Source: Stachybotrys elegans
Taxonomy: Eukaryota > Ascomycota > Sordariomycetes > Hypocreales > Stachybotryaceae
DNA length: 64,000 nt
Assembly: GCA_020746835.1 (NCBI GenBank)
Contig: JAGPNK010000013.1
Location: forward strand, 62,001 to 126,000
Direction: 5' to 3'
This document shows positions 44,661-58,339 of the stretch, one piece after another. The translations under genes and the position numbers were made by a program. The notes under the pieces were generated by a model. The model searched no databases. It saw only the letters and a list, made by a program, of their open reading frames with translations, and was not told the origin of the DNA. The stretch's first letter is position 1; each line of letters begins with the position of its first letter.

Positions 44661-45475
44661 TGATTGCGCTAAAAGCGTTTGACGATGAACGAAGCGATTT
44701 GGCTACAGAGAGCCATTCTGATACAGGCCTTCCAGGCCGTTTACTTTGTGCTTGTCATTTTCCCCCGCTGTCATTCCTTCAACTCCTATTCTTTCCTTGT
44801 ATCTTGCGTCATGCCGTCCTTATACTCTCTTCCCTGTGCTTATCCACGGATAGGGTTGCTGTGTATTTATTGTGCGTGCATGGACCCAGCGAAGATTGTA
44901 TCGCCATGTCTGCGTTTCCCACTTTCTTCCTCCTTTCATCTTCTACTTCTTAATATTGGCGAAAGGTGTAAGATACGGGGAGGTGGCGGATGATTATCTG
45001 GTCTCCTTTTTCTCAGCTGCCAACTTTGCTCCATGTTCATATCAGGAATCATATGTCATGTCTATACATACGTGTGCAAGAGAATTTCGTCTTTCCTGTT
45101 CCCAAATGTGCGCTCACATATATCCAGCATTCTCGCCCCCCATATCATGACATGGAGAAGCTCCAAGGAATTTTCGAGATAACTGCATAACTGAATACCA
45201 TCACATATTTTCATCTGCTTGCTTCGCTTGCATTACTTCAACGTAGCACAGATTTGGAAAATAATTCAGATCAACATCGCTCTGAGTCAAAACACTCGTG
45301 TAATTGCCTTCCATCACATGGGTGAGAAGGCCAAAGCTGAGGTGTTCTGAACCCATAAAAGGCATCGCTATGTTTGCCGCGTTTGCCAGACGGTCAAGGG
45401 TGCGTGTGTGTAAAAGACTCGCCGTGTAATGTACAATAAATCATTGCGTCCTCCAGCCCCGTTTCAATGGCTTGC
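44661..45475. other. convergent intergenic region
   Basis: 815 bp between the 3' ends of glycogenin (+) and Hrd1 (-). T-rich and AT-rich segments suit 3' UTRs. No conserved coding potential was seen. Confidence 0.5.
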
Positions 45476-48160
45476 CTATCCACTGTTCGTCCGTGGAAGC
45501 TCGTTCCCACCCGTGCTGTCGCTGTCGCTCTCCTCATCCTCCTCGTTACTATCGTCCGAATCTTCCTTGGCGTCCTCCACCGTCACGGGCCTGGGCCCGG
45601 TCTCGCTGGAACGGCCTGCAGCGGCGGGACCTGCTTTTGCCGAAGAGCCAGATGGGCCACGACTTGTGCTGCGGTCCCGTGCAGATTCGTCCTGAGAATC
45701 CTCCTGCGAAACCGTCTCGCTCTGGTCGGAGCGAGGCATGCTACGGAATATTTGCGCACGGCCACCCCAGTTAGGTGCGACTGGACTAGGCGAGACAACG
45801 GTAGGAGCTTCAGTTTGACGCACCCTAGATCCTTCGGACAAGGATGACTGTGCCTCTTCCACGCCGCTGCTCGTGGCAGCAGCAGGTGGAGGAAACGAGG
45901 TTGTCTGGTGACCATCACTGACAGGCTGCCTGCCGAGATTCGAAGGACCTGGAGACGGCGATGCCTGTCTCAGCTGAGGACCACCGTCGAATCGCTGCAA
46001 CGGCATGAGTGACCATCCCGGAGGGATAACCACGCCCTCCGGCAAGTCAGCGCTGCCGGCCGGTATAGCCGTCGCTGACGAAGCAGTCCCATGACGGGCC
46101 ACAAATGGACTGCTGATGCGAGGCGGAAGACCGCCATGCATTAATGGCATGTTGAATGTGTTTTGAAGATGCGGCATGGGGGGTTGGGGGAAGGCCAAGT
46201 TTGGCGCCCCGGGGAAGGGAGTTGTTAGGATAGGATCTTGCTGCTGCTGCTGTTGTTGTCTTAGACGGAGGCGCTGTAGCTCTGCCAGCAGTAGGTGGAC
46301 AGTCTGGAGTTCCTGCTGTGAGCTTTGCAGTGCAAGGACTTCACGCTGCACCAGCCTCTCCGCTTGTTGAAGCATAATGGAGATGTTATGTAGGTTATCG
46401 CCAGACGTCGGCAGGGGAGAGGGCGGTGCCACGCTTGGTACCACAGGCACTGGAGCGGCAACTGGTGTGGGAACCACGCCTGCGCCCTGGTCGGCCTGGG
46501 CCGGGACGGCACCAAACTGCTGCGCAAGTTGTCTGACCTGTTGGTCGTTGGCACCAAAGCCCACCCGGATAGGTCCAAAGTTGAATACTCTGGGTGCATC
46601 ACCCTGGGGAGGAGGGTTGTTCTGCCCAGCTGGTGCCGCCCCGGCATTTTCGTTGGCAGGAGGCTGTTGCTGTCGTTGGTTTCCTGGCCCGCCGATCTGA
46701 ATACGAATCCCATTGACGCGATTCTGCACACGGGGACGCTCTTCGCTGACAGGCGCTCTGCATGTTGGGCAAACCTGCTGTCGTTCAAGCCAACTCTTGA
46801 GGCAGCCAAGATGCAGAATATGGCCGCATGGAAGCTTCTTGGGTCGGACCCGGTCGATGGCAGTGGGGTTGTTCACAGGGTCCCATGGCCTCATCTCCTC
46901 TCGACAGATAATACACGTGTTCTCTCGGTCAAGGTCCTCCTGGTTAGCGTCGGGGTATCTCTTCATCTCCTGGATAGCCCGCCGGTAGCGTAGAAGAGCG
47001 TTAAGCCTCTTGACAAAGTCTCTCGAGGTCATGAAGAGGTCCCTCATCATGTGGATAGGCAAGCCATAGAATCTCAAGAGCATGAAGAACAATGCTACGT
47101 AGATCCCGAGTTTGATCATGTCTTTTCTGGTTAGAGCAGGAACCCCAGGGCGTTGCAGGAGAATGACTTACCAGTCACAAGGTCGAGCCAAAGGACAAGC
47201 TCACCTTTTGGTGCCCAGCCAGGTACTTCGATGTCCATCTCGTCAATATCCTCTTCGTTTGGCAAGTCGTCGGGAATCGGCGAGACTTCCTCGCCAGCTG
47301 CTATAGCTTGCTCGCGCTGCCGCAAGATAGTCTCTCGCTCCCTCCGGACCTCCATTCTCCGTTCGTGGAGTTTCTGTCTGGTTTGCGCCTTGACGATGCT
47401 CTGCTCAGCGATGGAAAGTATGTAACGGACAGCTGTCCTCCAGGAGCTGGTCGTGAGGACGGCGAACTCAAATAGGAACATAACCATCATGTTGGGCTTG
47501 GCCTGCTGGACGACGGTATTGATGGTGTAGCGGAGGAGCCAGACATCGTAGAGAAAGCTGATGGCGAGGGATACGCTGAGGCGAACGTGGAAGAGCCGGG
47601 GGTTCGCGGGAGGTTGCTGCTCCAGTATCTCGACGCGTCCATCTCCGATCCATCCCCAGACTTTGCCAGTCACGAGTGCGGTGAACATGACAAGGAACCA
47701 AGCTCCAATCTCTTCGCGGAATATGGTCATGGCCAAGCAAGTCTCGGTGATTGCAAACCAGGCCCTCTCCGTCAGCTGCTCCACCTCCACCGCCCGCAGC
47801 GTTCCAAAGCATAGTCGAGTAAGGCCGTATACGAAGCTGCTGTAGAGAAGCAATGTGAAATTTACCATAACCTGATATGGCACGTGTCAGCCGGCCATTG
47901 TCCCGGGCCACATGGAAGCTCCAACGAACCAAGAGACAGAAGTTGCTTTGCGCCAGGTAGACCATAGCAGAGTAGAAATTGGATCGCTGGTGAAAGGCTG
48001 ACAGGACGACGCAGCCTGCCAGGGCCGTCGAGGCCTACACGGGATGGGGTCAGCAATTGCGGCATACGAGGTTGCCGGGATAGCTGCTATAGCTATGGTG
48101 GGTTGGTGTTGGTGGCGGCATCGTTAAGACTTACCCCAGCGTACCAGCCGAGCCGCATTT
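45476..48160 (-). CDS. HRD1: Hrd1/synoviolin ERAD E3 ubiquitin ligase
   Basis: Model complement(join(45476..47121, 47172..47871, 47930..48034, 48137..48160)), 824 residues. Hrd1 is the multi-spanning ER ubiquitin ligase and retrotranslocation channel of ERAD-L/M. The N-terminus [19 protein letters not shown] leads into at least six predicted membrane segments (residues 1 to about 300), including [17 protein letters not shown]. The RING-H2 domain (about 346-400) has CIICREEM, then [19 protein letters not shown] and CPTCR, with a full set of zinc ligands. The long Pro/Gln/Ser-rich cytosolic tail contains a short poly-Gln run and acidic C-terminal stretches; such a tail recruits ERAD partners in yeast. 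Introns are 50-102 nt with correct phases. It is the last confident gene before a 16-kb gene-poor stretch. Confidence 0.94.
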
Positions 48161-48773
48161 TGGGCATGAGGGCGCGTCGATAAATTCGTTTATTTGAATT
48201 TGGGGATATCGCAGACGCTACATTCTCATGTCTCCGTGGACGCTGGAGGATGCGGATACTCGAAGGCGAGGAGCTGTTGCTTGACGACTTGATGCCACGG
48301 TATGCGATACCACCTACCAACAATGACGCAGGGGGGCACATGGAGAGGCACGTGATGGTGGGATGACATGCGGGTGCCACTACCGGTGTTTTGCCGCACT
48401 TTGCCTACCCTAGAGCAGGAAACACCAGGTCTGAACGCGAAGATCACCACCAACATCCGGCTGCTTTCATTGTCATTCTTTTGTACTCGTGGTTTCTCAT
48501 GGTATTTGTCTTCAAGTATGTCATTTGTCTATGATTTTCACAGGCATCTTCGTTATGTCGTGGTGTGGCCATGTGCTCACGACTCTGCCGCGTGAGTTCA
48601 TCGAATCTTACCACTGAGAATTAGATTGATGTGCATGACAGCCATACAAAGCTGCATCTAGCGAGAAGAACAACTATGTTATTTATATGATCCTGCCACG
48701 TTTATGCGCAAAATGACGGGCAGCCATAAGAGGAGGAGAACAATGACCTTCATGGGCAGTAACACAATATAGC

Positions 48774-48809
48774 CAGTATAGTTAGTATAGCTAGTATAGC
48801 TAGTATAGC
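48774..48809. repeat. 9-bp tandem repeat TAGTATAGC x4
   Basis: Three perfect copies preceded by one imperfect copy (CAGTATAGT). Confidence 0.9.
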
Positions 48810-50113
48810 TACCAGCACCCATACTCAGCAGATAGATTGACCGTATACATCGCTTCCATCTGCCCAGGAGAAGCGATACAGAAACAGCAGATACAACATA
48901 CAGACCATCAGTAGCACACGGACTTTCGATGTCAGGACAACGCTGCAAGACCCGGAGAAACATGGAGGCAACCTACACTTACAGGCTCAACAGCAAGACG
49001 CGCGCATGGCCGGGTAGCCAACACAGGAGAGCGCATCCAAAATTATCCATTCCACCACAGGGCTCAAAATGCAGCAAAGATGTAATGCAGGCGTACACGT
49101 GCGCGCGCTACATGGCGGCGCTGGCTTCACTCCACAACATCGGACGACATGCTGGTATGTAAGTTAACGGGTCAGCCTCACCACATCCCGAATCTGCCTA
49201 TCGCAGGCGGCAGCGAGGCACACCAATCTGCTATCTCCCACGGTATCAGAAACAAGTTGTGTAAGAGCAACATCTAATGAGCAAGGTATATCTGTGTCAT
49301 GGCTTCCTGATAACAGCCAGTGCCCAACGGCGAGTAGGCATCATCCACGCCCCTCCATCTCGCGAGGATCGCCTGCAGCGCAACCGCACAGGTCGGGCCC
49401 AGAGTTGAGAGAATACGACTCTGTTTACGCGCAGCGCCAAATCCCGCTCGGAAGCAGGGTGGGAAGTGGAGGGTAGGACATGTGGCCTGCCCGGAGCCAG
49501 GCGGGTGAGGTGAAGGGGCAGGCAAGACGGGAGCGACCAAAGGAGGTCGGGATATCGGACGGAGCCAACACGGAGGGTGTACTGGAGGCCACGGGCACGA
49601 ATAACTGCCCGTATCTGTCAGTTCCGTCCAAGATGGTGCCTGGATTGATGTCCTAGAAGGAGGCTCATTGTAACCTCAGAGCATGAGGTGTGTGTGGGTG
49701 GGCAGACGCTTGACAGCCGTATGAGGCTGCCCAGGACCATAAGGGACTGCATCTGACCAATGCATCACGAATTGCCCGAAGCAGACGCTTGACCACCAAG
49801 GTTCAAGCTCAATCCGAAGGCCTGTGGCCTGTCTTGATGTTTTGCTGCTCCGGATATCCACCATACACCAGCCTCCATCCCATCTTGCAGTCTAGCTGCC
49901 GCTCATCAGGAGCCGAGGCTCAACGTTTGTCCATAAGTAGTAATAATAGGGCGAAGCGGACCAGACCGACCCATCTCCAACGTTCACGAGAAAGCCCTGC
50001 CTGCGCTCTAGACTCCACTTGGCCTGGGACCCCTTATTAGTCTGCTTCTTTGTTGTGACGGCGAGCATTCTTTAGATTTCCGCAACTCGGGGCGAGCGGA
50101 GAAAGTCGTAGTA

Positions 50114-50131
50114 GGCGGAAGCGCTTCCGCC
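50114..50131. promoter_or_regulatory. perfect 18-bp palindrome, possible Zn2Cys6 site (CGG-N8-CCG)
   Basis: GGCGGAAGCGCTTCCGCC equals its own reverse complement. It contains inverted CGG triplets eight bases apart, the format bound by fungal Zn2Cys6 dimers. It is followed at once by a further TTTTCCGCC half-copy. Binding is inference. Confidence 0.5.
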
Positions 50132-50867
50132 TTTTCCGCCTTGCCCCCATCACCACCACCAAAGCCGATATGGCCTGCAAAAGTGTGTGGGTTGGGTTGC
50201 ACCGGAGCGAAAGGATGGACCTCTGTTTAAGGCTGGGCGGGCGCTGGATCGGACGCGAAGGGCACTCTCAGGGAGACCCCGTGGTCATCCGATAGATTAA
50301 ATGTGCCTCTGCGGCTAGTTGCAGCGTCATTCCCTGCCTCCTCCCTCCCACCCCTCTCGCCAGCAGCCCCTGTAATGTACCTTGATATGTAAGATTTGCG
50401 CGACGTGCAGTGCCGAGTACGAATTGCATGACAGCCTGGCCAGGCACGGCAGGGCGAGGGTCGGCCGTAAGTTATCGCCAGGGTCTGTCGCATGCCGCCT
50501 GCATCTTCAGGCCTCTTACGCGGAGCCCCAGGTATTCCGACTTTCACCGCAAATTGTGTAAAGTCCGTAGGCCGTAGGCAGGCAGGCCCAAGCAGCCAGC
50601 TGTGAGACTTGGACTTGGACTCGCTCAATGCTCCTCGCTGACTCAGAACCATGGACATGGCATCCTCAATAATTAGGAGGCGACAGGGCGATGATATGCT
50701 GGCAATACCAATGGGGGGTTATTAAACCTCTTCTCCGCGACTAACAGCCGATGACTTGGCACACAAGCCCCTGGGGCTTCGCATATGTAGTTCGTGGAGC
50801 CGGGGCCGCGGGCGACCTTGTCATGACTGGGTGTCTAATCTTGGTCAACCACTCGATATGAAGCATT

Positions 50868-50896
50868 CAAGCCACCAGCAAGCCACCAGCAAGCCA
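50868..50896. repeat. 11-bp tandem repeat CAAGCCACCAG
   Basis: Two full copies and a partial third copy, read directly. Confidence 0.9.
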
Positions 50897-53800
50897 AGCA
50901 AATCCTCACTGCCTCTCCCGTCCAGACAATGAGATGAGCCAGCCTCAAGCCGAAACCAGGCCACTTGTTGGCGCCCACCTTGACGCTTTTCGAGTGCAAA
51001 GTCTTGAAATGTCCACCTGCATTTGCACGCACTCATCCCATTCTTGTCTTCGTTTCTCTTCTTTTCCAACGAGGTAGGACAGATAGCGCGCGAATCTAGG
51101 ATTGTGGTATCGAGAAAAGAACACCCACGGCAGCAGTCTAGGAGAAATACGAGTTTGGGCCACACCGGCAGAATTTCGCCGTTGGTAGCGCAGATCTCTG
51201 TCCTTTCTCTCAGGCTGCCTAGGTCGGCAAATAAGCTTGCCCTTTTTGACAGTGCAATTCCCCGATCGGAACAGGGCCGGCCACCTTCGGATGTGGATGG
51301 ATACTACGGTTGGCCTGTGCTGCCTCAAGGGATTTGCATCCCTTGCCGGCTTGCTTGATCCTGGCCACGGCGAGTGTCGCTCCATCTCGACTGTTGCTCA
51401 TCACTTAGGCCGTTGGGGGAAGACGCCCCTTCCCACCGCCCACTTTCATCTTGACTCCCGGCGCACCGAAATTGTTTCAACCCTTGAACCTGTGCGGGTG
51501 TGTCAGTCAAGGCAGAGTTTAGCATTAAAAACAGCCCAAGTATGGGGTGAGCTCAGACGGCCCATCGCCACTTTGCAGCACAGGATCCAGAGATGGCACT
51601 ATACAGTGGAAACAAGGTGGAGAGATGCCTTCATACACACTCACCTGTATCAATCCCCCAGACGCCCGTTGTTGAATGAGGGTTTGCACCCCCTCCTTCC
51701 GTGGAAATGAGGATTTACGGACTTGTAGGAAATGTGACAACTTCTTGGTATCATGGACATGTACAAGCCCATGGGGTAGTCGTTTGTTGTTCACCTCGGA
51801 GGAATGCAATGTCGAACTGCACCAAGTATTCAATATCAGTCAGCCTTGCATATACATTTTGCATGCAATGAGGACTTCATAATGTGATTCCTCGCCGCTG
51901 AAGGGGGAATACCTTTGCCATGGCAGCATGCTTTCCCCTCTCGTGATATGATTCAGCTTAGGAAGCTCATTTCTGCCTCGGTGGCCCTGTCTGTCTCGCA
52001 CCCCTGAGTGAGTCCAAACGCATTTTGCCTGCCATGTCTCCGAGTCCGTATCGATACAGCCAAATGTTCGTACTCGACTCTAGACCGTTTTTGCGATTCA
52101 CGGCATCTTCCGTGTCTATCATCATCGCTTAACGGAGAGAAGCCCGGCTAAGGCTTGAGAGATAGGGTGTTTGGCTGATTGATAATCAATGACTGCGTTT
52201 CAGTCTCGTCGATGCCGAGGCTCGTACCCTTCTTTATCGCTCTTCACACGTGGCTCTGTTTTCTTACTCCACTGCGCGGGAGATCAGGATGCTCTCCAGG
52301 CTCCTTGCGGCATGGCGTCCTTCACCCACAGTGTCGGGTCGTGTTATGTTTGGATCATGGCCAGTCTCAAGGGCGCACGGCCCCTCCTGGGTGCAGGCAC
52401 TCACGCCTTTGAGCTGTCCACCCTGTGCCTCGGCTCTCTTCTGCGCCGGCTGGGATGTTTTTGGGATGCGCCACCCCGAGAAAACCAGCATCAGGATCCA
52501 CTGCCGCCTGTGATGCATTGCATGCCTTGCCTGGTGGTCCCTTGAGGAGAGCCCAGGAGGCAGCAACTCTGATGGTGGCACCGTGACAGCTGGTACACCC
52601 CTCATCGCTTGTGCCCCGACATCCGTGTACTGCCATGGGTGGATAAGGATGAAGCATCATGTTTCTGTCTTTGGAAGCGGGGCGCACCAGTAACGCAGAG
52701 CAGCGTCTCTTCTGGAGAAAGTAGGTAGACGGCATAACGCGGAGCAACGTTGGGCCGCCCATGGCGCAATGATGCCAGTCCAGGAATAGGTTCTGTGGGA
52801 CTGGTAAAAATGCAGTACATATGGTATTACATAGTGCACTTTGCATTTGGACAATGCGGGGGGCGTTGTGGTCCAGACAGAGACTTGAGATGCAAACGGG
52901 AGCTTTACTGCTGCCTCATGTGATCCAGGGAGCAGCAAGGAGCAGGCCAAATCCTGATTGCCCCAATCGCCCAACTGAGACATGCATCATCGACATGCAA
53001 GACCAAAGCCTTGTCATGTGTCTTGTCATTGCGGGAGGCTGGGCCCTTCCATGCATGTGCCTGGTGACGCTCATTGGACAGACAGTATCAGAACACCCTC
53101 GTTCGAGAGAATCTGGACCATCGGACAGCCAGGCATCCGAACGCTGATGTCTGAGGACCCAGATGTTCAGGCCTCAGGTATCTCTTGTGCCGTGGGCACC
53201 TCGAGGGAATGGCTGCAGTGCTTGTAATCGGCTGGCTGGCGGTGGCGAGCAACTGTCGAGCGAGATCACATCACAACTAGGAAGGTACGACTTGTGCGGA
53301 AGGGCCGCCAGGTCTAAATTTACTTGCTGATGCCGCCAAATTTTCGTCTGGGGCGAGACTGCGCAAACAAAGGCGGATGCGAGTGGGAGACGGGCGGGCG
53401 GCAGCAGCATCGCCCACCAAGGCCGGTTATGCCGACGCAGGCCTGATAAGAATAATCAGCAATATATTGAAGTATCCCCCGCCTTTCTCGGGTCATACGC
53501 ACATAGTGCAGGCGACAGTGACTCGCTGCAGTGTGACGGTGGCGTTGGCAACGCACCCTCTAAACAGGTTGACGGAGACATGAACCGTTTGGGACCAGAT
53601 GGCATCACCTTTTGGGTCGGCGCTTGCTCGAGTTGGCCAACTCGTGATTGAGTCTTTGCATGCATGCGCCTCGCAGCTGGTAGGAAGAGGTAGCAACAGA
53701 AGAAGACATGACAAGCTGGAGGCACAACGAATGAATTGCCTCTAGAACGGGTCGAGAAAACACGACGCTAAATCCTTTACAGTAACTAGATCGAGAATCA

Positions 53801-56800
53801 AAGAAACTCGCGATTGCCAAGCGGGGTCGGCTGGCCGTACCTGCTGCCTCCTCTCAACTTCACCTCTGCCTTACATAACCCGAAACGTCAGATCAGCAAT
53901 CGGCTGAACAGAACCACAGGATGAACTACCATGGATACAGCTTCTCCCGTCACTTGATTGACTTGACCTGCCGACGTCAGACCCGCGCCGACTGCAGCTA
54001 TGCCCACTGGCCACCTCTCCTGGATCAGCAAAGCATCTTGCCAGTGAGGACTGAGCAGCCTGTTCTGATTGGGCAACAACCTCAATAGCTTGGATGCCTT
54101 GGCTTCGGCAACCTCACTCGATTGCAATTGCCCGATGCTGGGTCGCCTCGATCATTGCCGCCATTGGTTACGACAGGCAGAGCTTCTACCTAAGCGAGAA
54201 CGGTGAGCCAGTCAACGGCCATGAGCGTCTCCAGTTTGTCACCTCGGTGGTGATGCAACATGACACAATGCCTGGTAACTTGGGTAAAGCTCGGGAGCTT
54301 CAACTCCCCTGCCCTGATGGCCTCTGTCTTGCTGAGATGAGGATAGTACTGCATTCCATGATGTTTACATCCCACCCAGCAGCCTGCGTGCCCGCTCTGG
54401 CTGGATGAAGCCCGACAGGGGAAACCCCACAGATCATCCACGCCCCAGCTGAGAAGCGCAGGGATACGTGGCGGCCGGACAAGCACCACAAAGCCAGGGG
54501 CTCGACTTGCCTGCCATCCTATTGATCTACGCTGCAGCGTGCGGGCCCGGGCGATGCGCCCGATGCGATCTGCGCATCCAATGGCCAATTGCCTCTTGAC
54601 AGAACTGTGGTGAAGGCATCTCGATGCTGTTGGCATATACTTCCATGCCTCTTACTGTACTTGTCCAACAAGCTCTGTCTCCTAAACATTGGCGACCGAC
54701 AGGAGGCATCAAGGTCAAGACGACACCAGCGATTTGTGCCGGCCTGTGCGTTGGATCTACCGCTCATCTGTGGAGAATGAAACGTCCGCAAAAGGCTATC
54801 TAATACGCTCCGGGCAGGGACACGCGCACCTTGCGGCCATTGCACTCACCGGGGCTGCAAAAACTATTGAAGATTGGTAGGTGGTGGCGTGCTGGATCTC
54901 GCCCTCCATTGCACGGACGGTCGCGACCACGGCCAAGCATTGTGGCTAAGACAGGCGACATTGGTATCTCTATGGCGACTCGGAGACCGTTGACCTATTG
55001 CGGCAAAGTGCGCGAGTTCTCGGGGACCTCAGGGGAAGCCATTCCGAGACAATCTAGATCATTTCATCGAGAACAAGGGGCATCCTACCAGAACGGATCC
55101 GATTTTCCTCTGCTGCCGATCACCCTAGGGCAATTTGCTCCTCTTGGGAGGGGAAGGGGGGCCTCGAAAGCGACGGGGGAGGCGTTGAATGAGGATGGTG
55201 TGAAGCCCTAATAGACGTGGATGACGAAAAGCGAAAGGCGAAGATCGAGCGAGCGACAGAACGGGACCCAGATGAGATACAGTACATGCGGATCTGCCAT
55301 AGCTACCCACAACGCCTATGGAGGTAGGTACCAAATTGTCGACGTGTGATATATGCATGGTTGCTGCCTCTTCATGGACTATAGGCCTTGGTCTCCAGGA
55401 AAAGCTCCAAAAGAAGAAGGGGGGGGGGTGCCAACATTGGACCTCAAGCAGAAACCAGGATAGGCAAAGCAGAACGTCACAACACGGAGACTTTACCAGC
55501 AGGGACCGATTTACAAAACAATTTTCTACTATATAACAGAGTGAGTTTTGACGTTCTGGTAGTGTGCCAAGTACCACAATACTTGTTGACTGGCAGATCT
55601 ATACCCAGTAGGCAACGCCACATTTGCTAGACGCATAACAAAGTCGCTGGGATTCTGAGCGGCAGATGGTTGTAGATTGAAATTGCCCCTGAATTCTCAT
55701 CTGCGGCATATACCCCGACAAGGTCTGTCCATGTTGAAAGAAATCTTGCTCCAGGTCAGGGATGTGGGACGGCGATCCTATACTCGATACAACATTTCAC
55801 GAGATCAGATCAAGGCTGAGCGCAATGGGCGATCATATAGATTCTATAGCCAGGGATTGTGAGACAGCACCATGACTTGGTGATGGGCCCGGAAATCCTG
55901 GGCCAACTACCGAGCTACCGCATACCGACATCCCTATTCGCCTGGCGAAGCTACAATAACAAGCTTGGACCTCAACCGTTTTGCCATGACTAGCAAATAG
56001 CGGACGTAGCATACGCGACCCTCTCTCAAATGGCTCGTCTCGTTGGAGCAGAGCCGTCCCACGGTCGGCCCAGGCTTCATCTCGCATTGGGTAAATCGCC
56101 AGTCGTTAGCTGGGGGGGCTAGAACCATGGCAGGAATAGGCAGCAAGCCGGCACACAACTTCGTGTCGGCCCGCGACTTTTCCTCCTTCTCGGGATGCTG
56201 ATGGGGATTGGGTTAGGTGGTCTCTCGGGAATTGCAGCTTCCGAGGACAAGGGAGTGATGCAATGGATCCGCCTTGCCCAGTCAGAGGAGAGACCAGTCA
56301 CACAGGCGCGTGCCATACTGCAAATACGGAAACACAAACAACGATATCCAGTGGGGAGTCGCTCTGTGAACGCCGTACTTTGCCAGGCACCTGGATGGCT
56401 CCAATAACGCCAACTGCCCAGCGGTTACTGCCAGAACAACCGACGCGCCATACCGTACGTTAAAGCAGCTGCGTTGAAACATGGGGAACAAGGCAGGGCA
56501 GAGGGATGGCCTGACGGAATAATGCAATGGACCCAGGGGCCGTTGGGGACGGGCCAGTGGCGTACTCAAAATGCGGCCGTCTGCTTCGGTTTTGGCCGCT
56601 GCAGATGGTAATGTCACGGCGTCCAATGACAGCACGACACTGACCACAGATGCACGCTCAAGAGGGGCGGAAGGAGGGGCGTGGGTTGATGGCACAGCAA
56701 GTAAAGAAACGAAAGCTAGGACTCGGCGGGGATCCTCGTAGACGACGTGATGGGAGTGTGACGGAGATTTCGAGACAACGAAATGAAGACAAGCCATGAT

Positions 56801-57304
56801 GGCCCAAGTTCCCCTACCAGATACGCCAAGACAAACGAGATGATGACGAATTGGATATCATGGGGGCTCTGGTGTAGTTCGAATTCCTTGTACCACGTCG
56901 AATAGCCCAGCATCAGATCGATAGCGATAGCGTAGGGAGTACCTATGTACTCTTACACAACAGGCATCCAGTATCAACCCTCGTCCTTGGAAAGGCGAGG
57001 GGGGGGCCAAGCAAAAGGAGGACGTGCCACCGCGACGGGAGATTTGCAGGGCGGCGGCACGCCCAGTTGCACATGGCACATCGCACTGATTACCGCATTC
57101 GGAAAACAACTGTGTAGGCCTCAGGTATGAGAAAATCGCAATCAATTGGGGGAGGATTCGGAGGGGGGCAAGGGGTCAGGGGACCAGGGTGACCAGGCCC
57201 AGCCAGAGCCCATATCTTGGCTTGGATCGTCCCAACGGAGAGATGCGTTGAAGCACGAGCCAGGCAGGAAGATAGTGGGGTTCCAGGAGAACCGGGTTAG
57301 AGCC

Positions 57305-57327
57305 AAAAAAAAAAAAAAAAAAAAAAA
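57305..57327 (+). repeat. A23 homopolymer
   Basis: An uninterrupted run of 23 A on the + strand. It could be the poly(A) end of an old retroposed copy or plain slippage. No clear target-site duplication was found by eye. Confidence 0.9.
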
Positions 57328-57626
57328 TGAAAAATATGCAATTGCGAAAAGCTGTGGCCAGTCACTGCCGATATCCAAGCAGGACCAAGCTACTACAGAT
57401 TGGTGCTGAGGATAACAGGGGCGTTCAAGGATCATCATGTTGAAAAGATTAACATTTAACATGGACGATGGGGTAGGCGCATGTATGTACATACGATGAT
57501 GGCTTCTGCTTCGTAGCGGGATTGACGGATCATGGGTCTCGACGCCAGCGCGCGGCTTGGACCACGGCCTAACACCGTCTTGCACCTTTCTTTGTCTGGA
57601 GCAGGCCTGGTGTCGGTAGATTGATT

Positions 57627-57655
57627 ATGTGCATGCATGTGCATGTGCATGTGCA
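57627..57655. repeat. (TGCATG)n repeat
   Basis: Imperfect repeats of TGCATG/TGCATGTG, self-complementary in part. Confidence 0.85.
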
Positions 57656-58283
57656 ATGAGAAGGGAAAGTTGAGGGCCTACAGTACAAGCTTGAGCAAAA
57701 CACAAGCGCCGAGTCGGATGATTGGCTCAGATGCGAAAGGAGGTCGCCGAACTGGCGGCGGATATCGGGGTCTCGTGGTCGACATCATTGGATGCTGCAG
57801 CCGGCCAGTCAAGCTTCTGATTTGGTGTTATTTTGAGGCACAGACTCCATCCACCACCTCATGGCTTGCCTGCGTGACCGGGGGGATGCGCGGAAGTGAG
57901 ATATGGGGTAGGGATAGTGACCTCGTACGGCGCTGCGGGGTGTGACGTGGTGGCCAATGGAAGGCACCTGTCCACTCTCCCCATCGCAACCAGCTGCTGG
58001 TCCTGCTAGTGCGGCCTACCGCCTACCTACCGCCTACCGCTTTGACTGGGCTGGTTCCGAGTGTGGACACCCGCGCCTTCCGCGACGTCGGAGGGCCGCT
58101 TGTTCAGCCCTATACGTATTGCAGCTCTTTCCCAACTTGACAAGCTGCAGCCAGCCAGCCACACCCTGCTGTCTACGTAGCGCTCCCGGCTTCCCGCCCA
58201 CGCCCCCTCCTCCTTCGCCTACCCACCACCCACCACCTCCTCGCTCTTTCCCTTTGCTGAAAGGCCCCCCTGCCCATCCCTCC

Positions 58284-58303
58284 CATCCATCCATCCATCC
58301 ATC
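58284..58303. repeat. (CATC)5 microsatellite
   Basis: Five perfect units in the pyrimidine-rich leader just upstream of the candidate small gene at 58340. Confidence 0.93.
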
Positions 58304-58339
58304 CAATCCTCAACCGTCATCCTCTGTTGACCCAGTACC

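Larger units (their letters stand above)
48161..58339. other. 10.2-kb gene desert
   Basis: No CDS above about 60 codons shows a conserved domain, codon-use signal or plausible splicing here. The content seen is short tandem repeats, a 9-bp tandem array at 48774, a perfect 18-bp palindrome at 50114, an A23 tract at 57305 and scattered simple repeats. It is not obviously AT-rich, so repeat-induced mutation of transposons does not explain it. The last 150 bp before 58340 are pyrimidine-rich, as at a promoter. It could be a long regulatory region, non-coding transcripts or decayed sequence. Confidence 0.55.

Noticed and set aside
51237..51710. 157-codon plus-strand ORF in the gene desert
   Set aside because: No conserved motif. 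Overlapping ORFs of similar size occur on the other strand.
56282..56797. 171-codon minus-strand ORF in the gene desert
   Set aside because: The composition is low in information, and no domain, signal or plausible splice continuation was recognised. Length alone is expected in GC-rich DNA.
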